From assembly GCA_963995505.1 (NCBI GenBank), contig OZ023185.1, positions 15,201,691 to 15,265,690 on the forward strand: a DNA stretch of 64,000 bases. Reading direction: 5' to 3'. Under the pieces are notes generated by a model, which worked only from the letters and a program-made list of their open reading frames with translations, had not been told where the DNA came from and ran no database searches. Of the stretch, positions 59,608 to 64,000 are shown piece after piece. This stretch comes from Hypericum androsaemum. Its lineage: Eukaryota; Streptophyta; Magnoliopsida; Malpighiales; Hypericaceae. The position numbers and the translations under genes were made by a program. Every line of letters starts with the position of its first letter. The first letter of the stretch is position 1.

Positions 59608-59931
59608 TCAATATCAATATTACTTTACTCGAATGCATACCAATATGATTGCAAATGTATACCAATTACAATACAGTCACATACCAATAAAATAAAATAT
59701 GTATACCAATTTTACCTCATAGGACAACCAATACCACTTAACAAATATACCAATGTTGTTATGATATTCTGAACAAACACACAATTCATACCAATATGAT
59801 TGCATATGCATACCAATTATAATACATTCACATACCAATGACATGAAATATGTACACCAATTTTACATCATAGGACAACCAATATCACTTAACAAATATA
59901 TCAATATTACTTAACAAATAGTTAAATACGC
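59608..59931 (-). repeat. Inverted 22-bp minisatellite (ATACCAAT units), about 14 units
   Basis: ATACCAAT, the reverse complement of ATTGGTAT, recurs at 22-bp steps from 59637. A higher-order unit of 151 bp (six 22-mers plus one of 19) is present twice: 59637-59787 and 59788-59931, the latter ending in decayed units. The variable part of the unit differs from the left array. Together with 59044-59548 it forms two facing arrays separated by about 60-90 bp. Confidence 0.88.
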
Positions 59932-59994
59932 AATGCATAATCTGATTATTTTAATGACAGGTAATACATACGCAACATATTTGCGTTGTTTCAG

Positions 59995-60215
59995 AACCGA
60001 TTGGAATCTCATTGCAGTTACAATTTGTTGTTTTATTGGTCTAAATCTGTATATGTGCAATGACAAGTAATACAACCAATCGGAATAGATTTAACTGTAA
60101 TCAGAACAGTACATGTACAATGACAAGTAATATTTTAATTGTTTCACGTTAGGGCTGATAGCATATTGAACAACAAATTAGAACAGATTTAGACCAACAA
60201 AACAACAAAGATCGT
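59995..60215. repeat. Inverted repeat downstream of the 22-bp arrays
   Basis: TTGTTGTTTTATTGGTCTAA with ATCTGT at about 60027-60052 faces ACAGATTTAGACCAACAAAA with CAACAA at about 60185-60210. Shorter pairs (CCGATTGG at 59998 and CCAATCGG at 60076) nest partly inside. The unit could fold into a stem of about 26 bp with a 130-bp loop. Confidence 0.65.
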
Positions 60216-60548
60216 AAACATGTAGCAAACGAACACCATAAAGAGCCTATTCATCAGCTTGGATGTTCAAGACGAGCGAGTCTCGTCACAGAGAGCGGGT
60301 CATGACAAACAAACACCATAAACAACCTATTCCATCTGAGTCAATCGGAGAAGGAAAAAGGTCAACCAAATAGATCGAGTTGACCAAACCCTAAAACTCG
60401 ATCGTCAACCAATCGAATCGAAGGATCTCAAACTGAAAAATGGAATTACACATGCCACCACCCCTCACGGGGACGGGATCTAATCCATAAATCCATCTTC
60501 CGAACCAGATCAAACGAGAGAGAGAGAGAGATCGTGTTCTTACCATTG

Positions 60549-60720
60549 TATTGTTGCTGGGCGAGGGAGAGGGAGGGCTTGAGGAAGTCGAGGAGCCCGC
60601 GCCTCAGCTTCCACTCATCAACCGGCTTCGTGGCGGCGGCGGCGGCAGAGATGGAGAGGAGAGGAAGAGAAAGGTTGTTCTTTTTTTGGGAAATCGTGAG
60701 AGGAAGATAGGAAAATAGCT
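60549..60720 (-). other. Exon-like GC-rich fragment
   Basis: On minus, a frame open from about 60720 reads SISAAAAATKPVDEWKLRRG, then LLDFLKPSLSLAQQQYN, and runs into a good donor (AATG|GTAAGAAC) at 60542. It is GC-rich and GCC-repeat-rich, like first exons of plant genes, but I found no ATG in frame and no following exon. It may be an orphan first exon, perhaps captured by or left behind in transposon-rich DNA. No family recognised. Confidence 0.35.
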
Positions 60721-60948
60721 GTAATATGGTAGAACTCTAATGGGGTGTACTTGGATAAAAACTCAAAAATACCCCCGGCAGATTCTGGCCATCAGATCTA
60801 TAAAAAAAGGAATTTGATCAAATCTAGCGGCCCAAATTTAGTCCATATCATGGGGACGATTTTTATGTAATCTCCACTGAATCCAAATCCCCCTGATATG
60901 CCTTAGACGTTGAGACACTGATAATTTTTTTTCGTGATTGCAGGTACC

Positions 60949-61049
60949 CAAGGGAGGTGTGGATAGCCATCTTTTTGCAGTGCCTATAAGGGCTTCATGG
61001 AAGAGAGTGACTATAAGACATGACTTACAAGGAACATTTCTGAATATAA
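60949..61049 (+). other. Open fragment preceded by a splice-acceptor-like site
   Basis: After TTCGTGATTGCAG at 60948 a plus frame reads VPKGGVDSHLFAVPIRASWK and stays open to the copia LTR. It might be a relic exon interrupted by the copia insertion. No family recognised. Confidence 0.2.
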
Positions 61050-61905
61050 TATTGTTTGTCAGAGGTGGTGTACTTGATTAGGATCTTGTAAAGTCGAGGC
61101 AAGAGTTAGACTCTTTCTCCGTAAGATGAGATTGCCCTGTATTCAGTGCTCACGGGCTGCGGCAATCATTCCCAAGATACAATGACTTTGCTGCTTCCAA
61201 GATCGTAGCACAACAAATCTCGAAGCTTCGGGCGAACCTTGGATACTTGGAACTTTCTTAGAGAGGGAGAGAGTAGAACGACTATTGCTAATAAATGCTT
61301 ATGCAATGAGTGTTCAGGGTGAGTGCAAATGATGGGAGATGGGCCTATTTATAGGCGCTGGATGGGAGGAAGGAAGGCACTCCGAAGGGGCACGTCCGTT
61401 CGGCTAGCAGGCAGGTTGGCTACGCTCGTGGCCCTTCGGTGACATTCTGAATCCTTCCAGGTGTGCCCAGACTATGATGGCACTCCTTCACGAGGGATCT
61501 CGCAACCCTTCGGCCGTCTGGAAGTCTCCAGGATGTTTCAGCCCTTCGTGCCTCTTCGGTGGCCATCCGAAGGCGCTCGCAGCCCCTCGTCACTTCGGTA
61601 GCTACGCAACTATCTCCGAACTCGGGCAAAATACTTAAGGCTCCTCTAGCTTCTCGCAACGATATGCACGTGCACGTGCAAAGTTCTCATGCTCGTGCTC
61701 GGATGGTGCTACACACCATCCTCGCCGCGGTCCGAGTTGGCTATCCTTCCAGGCGGTCAACTTATTTCCTAGCTAACAAGGAGTTTTTCCTTATAAACTA
61801 GGAAAGGTTGGTGTCACTTTCCAATGTGGGATTGCACTTTCCATTTCTCTTTTAAGCCTCCCACTTTGGGCTTTGCATTGAATTTTCATTCAAGCTTTTC
61901 CAACA
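61050..61905 (-). repeat. Copia 2 LTR (3' LTR in element orientation)
   Basis: It aligns with 29926-30708 and 35016-35867 and ends TTTTCCAACA. TATA box on minus at 61346-61353. Confidence 0.9.
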
Positions 61906-62451
61906 ATCCCCCACGTGAATGATGATTAATGCATGCTGACACTTTTAAGAAAAGTTTCAACAAAATATCATTGCATCGAGAAAGGTAGCTTACGGCTTTG
62001 AACCTTCCCTAGTAAAATGCTATCGGATTTACTTGTTGCTCAGTGAACGCGATGTCTTGAACTGGTCAGCTTTTTTATATAAACCAAGATAATAACATTT
62101 ACACAATGATATTTCTAATATTCTTTGGTTCTCACGTTATATCAGTTTTGGCCATGGACCTTATCTTAGATTCATAAGTTCTTTTTCCTTTTGAAGCGGC
62201 CTCACTTCACACTTATATAGGTGATCTCCCATTAAGAGTATCCTGCCATACTCTACCTTTTTCTGGTATAGGAATCATTAAAAGCGTAGACGTTTAACCT
62301 TACCACACCTCTGCAGGTTTGCACTTGGACAGCTTCTGAGACTGGGACAGATTTCAAGTATTCATCTGAACCATCCATACTTAGTTGTCTCATTGAACCA
62401 AGTTTATGAGATCTCCACTCATCATGATTGAGTTACCGCTATGAACATTCT

Positions 62452-64000
62452 TTAATGTGTGGGTTTTAACCCCATTCTCCTTACTGGGTTGTACATTTGA
62501 TCTCTGTTGATTCCTTTCGTCAAAGGATCAGCTATGTTGTCCTTGGACTTCACATAATCAATGGTTATTACTCCACTTGAGATCAATTGTCTAACGGTGT
62601 TATGTCTCCTACGGATATATCGAGACTTACCATTGTACATAGTACTTTGTGCTCTCCCGATTGCAGACATGCTATCACAATGTATCAATACAGGGGGCAC
62701 AGGCTTATTCCAACACGGAATATCCTCTACGAAATTTCTGAGCCATTCAGCTTCTTCTTCAGCTTTGTCTATTGTTATAAACTCTGACTCTATGGTGGAT
62801 CGAGCTATGAACGTTTGTTTAGAGGATTTCCAGGACACAGCTCCTCCACCTATGGTGAACACATAACTACTAGTAGATTTGGAGTCTTTAGTATCCGATA
62901 TCCAATTCGTATCACTGTATCCTTCCAATACAGCTAGATACCTCGTATGAAGTATGCCATGGTTCATGGTATATTTCAAATACTTTAGAACCCTTTTCAG
63001 AGCTAGCCAGTGGTCTGGTCCTGGATTGCTCATGAATCTACTAAGCTTGCTAACTGAGTATGCAATATCAGGGCGTGTACAATTTGTTAAGTACATTAGA
63101 CTCCCGATGATCTTTGCATATTTTAGTTGAGATACTGGGTCACCTCTATTTTTAGCCAAGGGTAGATTCAGGTCTACTGGAGTCTTAGCTGGAGGTTTGT
63201 CAAAAGCATCGAATTTTCTTAGTACATTCTCAACGTAGTAAGATTGTGACAAGATAATTTTTTCAGTCGTCCTAGAGATTTTAATCCTCAGTATGACGTC
63301 AGCTAAATCCATATCTTTCATGTCAAAGTTGTTCTTTGACATGTTCTTAGTTTTTATAATAAGATCATTACTGCTTCCCGTGATTAGCATGTCGGCTACA
63401 TATAGACATACAATCACATAAGTATCAGGCATGCCTTTAATGTATACACATTTATCACACTCGTTGATCTTAAAGCCATTTGACATCATTGTCCTGTCAA
63501 ATTTTGCATGCCACTGTTTCGACAACTGTTTCAGCCCGTATAGTAACTTGACCAGCATGCACACTTTATGTTCTTGTCCAGGGGCAACAAACCCTTCTGG
63601 TTGTTTCATATATATTTTCTCTTCCAGTTCTCCATTTAGGAAAGCTATTTTTACATCCATCTGATGTATCTCGAGGTTATAGAGTGCTGCGATAGCTATG
63701 AGCACTCTAATAGATGTGATTCTTGTGACCGGTGAATACATGTCAAAGAAATCATATACTTCTTTCTGTTTGAACCCTTTAGCTACCAACCGAGCTTCGT
63801 ACTTATCGATTGATCCATCAGCTTTGTATTTCCTTTTAAAGATCCATTTGCAACCTAAAAGTTTGCAACCTGGTGGAAGATCCACGATTTTCCACGTGTG
63901 GTTTTGCATGATAGATTCTATCTCACTATTGATAGTTTCTTTCCAGAGAGGTGCATCCGGACTAGATAATGCCTCTTGGACTGTCCCAGGTTTATTTTCT
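62452..64000 (-). CDS. Copia 2 reverse transcriptase / RNase H (partial, runs off window)
   Basis: The minus-strand frame is open from the window edge to the stop at 62452; the first ATG is at 63909, but sequence upstream stays in frame ([19 protein letters not shown]), so this is the interior of a polyprotein. RT landmarks: [20 protein letters not shown], the start of the copia [22 protein letters not shown] with the first catalytic Asp; [20 protein letters not shown]; and [12 protein letters not shown], where the YVDD motif reads YVAD. RNase [72 protein letters not shown] sequence ([18 protein letters not shown]) and [19 protein letters not shown] near the end. Apart from the D-to-A change, the reading is intact over at least 516 codons. 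An enzyme with YVAD is expected to be inactive. Confidence 0.92.
   Translation of the reverse strand, partial: ENKPGTVQEALSSPDAPLWKETINSEIESIMQNHTWKIVDLPPGCKLLGCKWIFKRKYKADGSIDKYEARLVAKGFKQKEVYDFFDMYSPVTRITSIRVLIAIAALYNLEIHQMDVKIAFLNGELEEKIYMKQPEGFVAPGQEHKVCMLVKLLYGLKQLSKQWHAKFDRTMMSNGFKINECDKCVYIKGMPDTYVIVCLYVADMLITGSSNDLIIKTKNMSKNNFDMKDMDLADVILRIKISRTTEKIILSQSYYVENVLRKFDAFDKPPAKTPVDLNLPLAKNRGDPVSQLKYAKIIGSLMYLTNCTRPDIAYSVSKLSRFMSNPGPDHWLALKRVLKYLKYTMNHGILHTRYLAVLEGYSDTNWISDTKDSKSTSSYVFTIGGGAVSWKSSKQTFIARSTIESEFITIDKAEEEAEWLRNFVEDIPCWNKPVPPVLIHCDSMSAIGRAQSTMYNGKSRYIRRRHNTVRQLISSGVITIDYVKSKDNIADPLTKGINRDQMYNPVRRMGLKPTH

Larger units (their letters stand above)
61050..64000 (-). mobile_element. 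Second Ty1/copia copy of the same family (partial)
   Basis: An LTR (61050-61905) and the pol part of the interior match copia 1 over their whole visible length, with the same minus orientation. The other LTR lies beyond the window. The polypurine tract is better preserved than in copia 1 (CGTGGGGGAT on minus, 61906-61915). Compared with copia 1 it lacks the 120-bp RT deletion. The left end reads TATTGTTTG, so the terminal TG has become TA. Confidence 0.93.

Noticed and set aside
59044..59931. CRISPR-like array
   Set aside because: The repeats touch each other with no unique spacers, and the genome is eukaryotic.

Overview
This is nuclear DNA from a flowering plant, most likely a eudicot. The genes are intron-containing with GT-AG junctions and plant-typical families, the intergenic DNA is AT-rich, CT/GA microsatellites sit in 5' leaders, and about half of the window is transposable elements of plant lineages (Ty1/copia, Ty3/gypsy-like, LINE, PIF/Harbinger, Mutator-like, hAT). 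I cannot name the species from the sequence alone.

Layout. 1-1.4 kb: hAT/ZMYM1-like transposase fragment. 1.4-7.9 kb: LTR retrotransposon with both LTRs, a degenerate gag/protease interior and no reverse transcriptase. 8.2-11.4 kb: 5'-truncated LINE with a perfect 14-bp target duplication. 13.7-15.4 kb: DUF789 gene (minus, six coding exons). 17.7-18.2 kb: Mutator-like inverted-repeat element. 18.3-21.2 kb: defective PIF/Harbinger transposon. 28.0-29.6 kb: METTL23-like methyltransferase gene (minus, seven exons), whose leader is cut by a LINE (29.6-38.4 kb) that itself holds a complete but dead copia element (29.9-35.9 kb). 39.5-41.1 kb: solo LTR related to the first LTR element. 45.0-46.7 kb: clade-E PP2C phosphatase (plus, five coding exons). 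49.0-49.2 kb: 51-residue single-span membrane protein (minus). 51.4-52.5 kb: single-exon kelch-repeat protein (plus). 52.8-53.7 kb: lipid-anchored low-complexity protein (minus). 55.4-57.3 kb: mitochondrial lipoyl synthase (minus, four coding exons). 59.0-59.9 kb: two facing 22-bp-period arrays, ATTGGT units then ACCAAT units. 61.0-64.0 kb: a second copia copy of the same family, cut by the window edge.

The host genes form no pathway or operon; they are independent plant genes: mitochondrial lipoate synthesis, protein dephosphorylation, protein methylation, and unknown roles. The exon models were built by hand from splice sites and reading phase; all five multi-exon or long models close in frame. 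The main observations are the nested LINE/copia insertion about 15 bp upstream of the METTL23-like start codon, the inverted 22-bp arrays, the exact 13-versus-9 repeat-number difference between the two LTRs of the first element, and the catalytic-site lesion in an otherwise open copia reverse transcriptase. I found no clear new multi-gene system.
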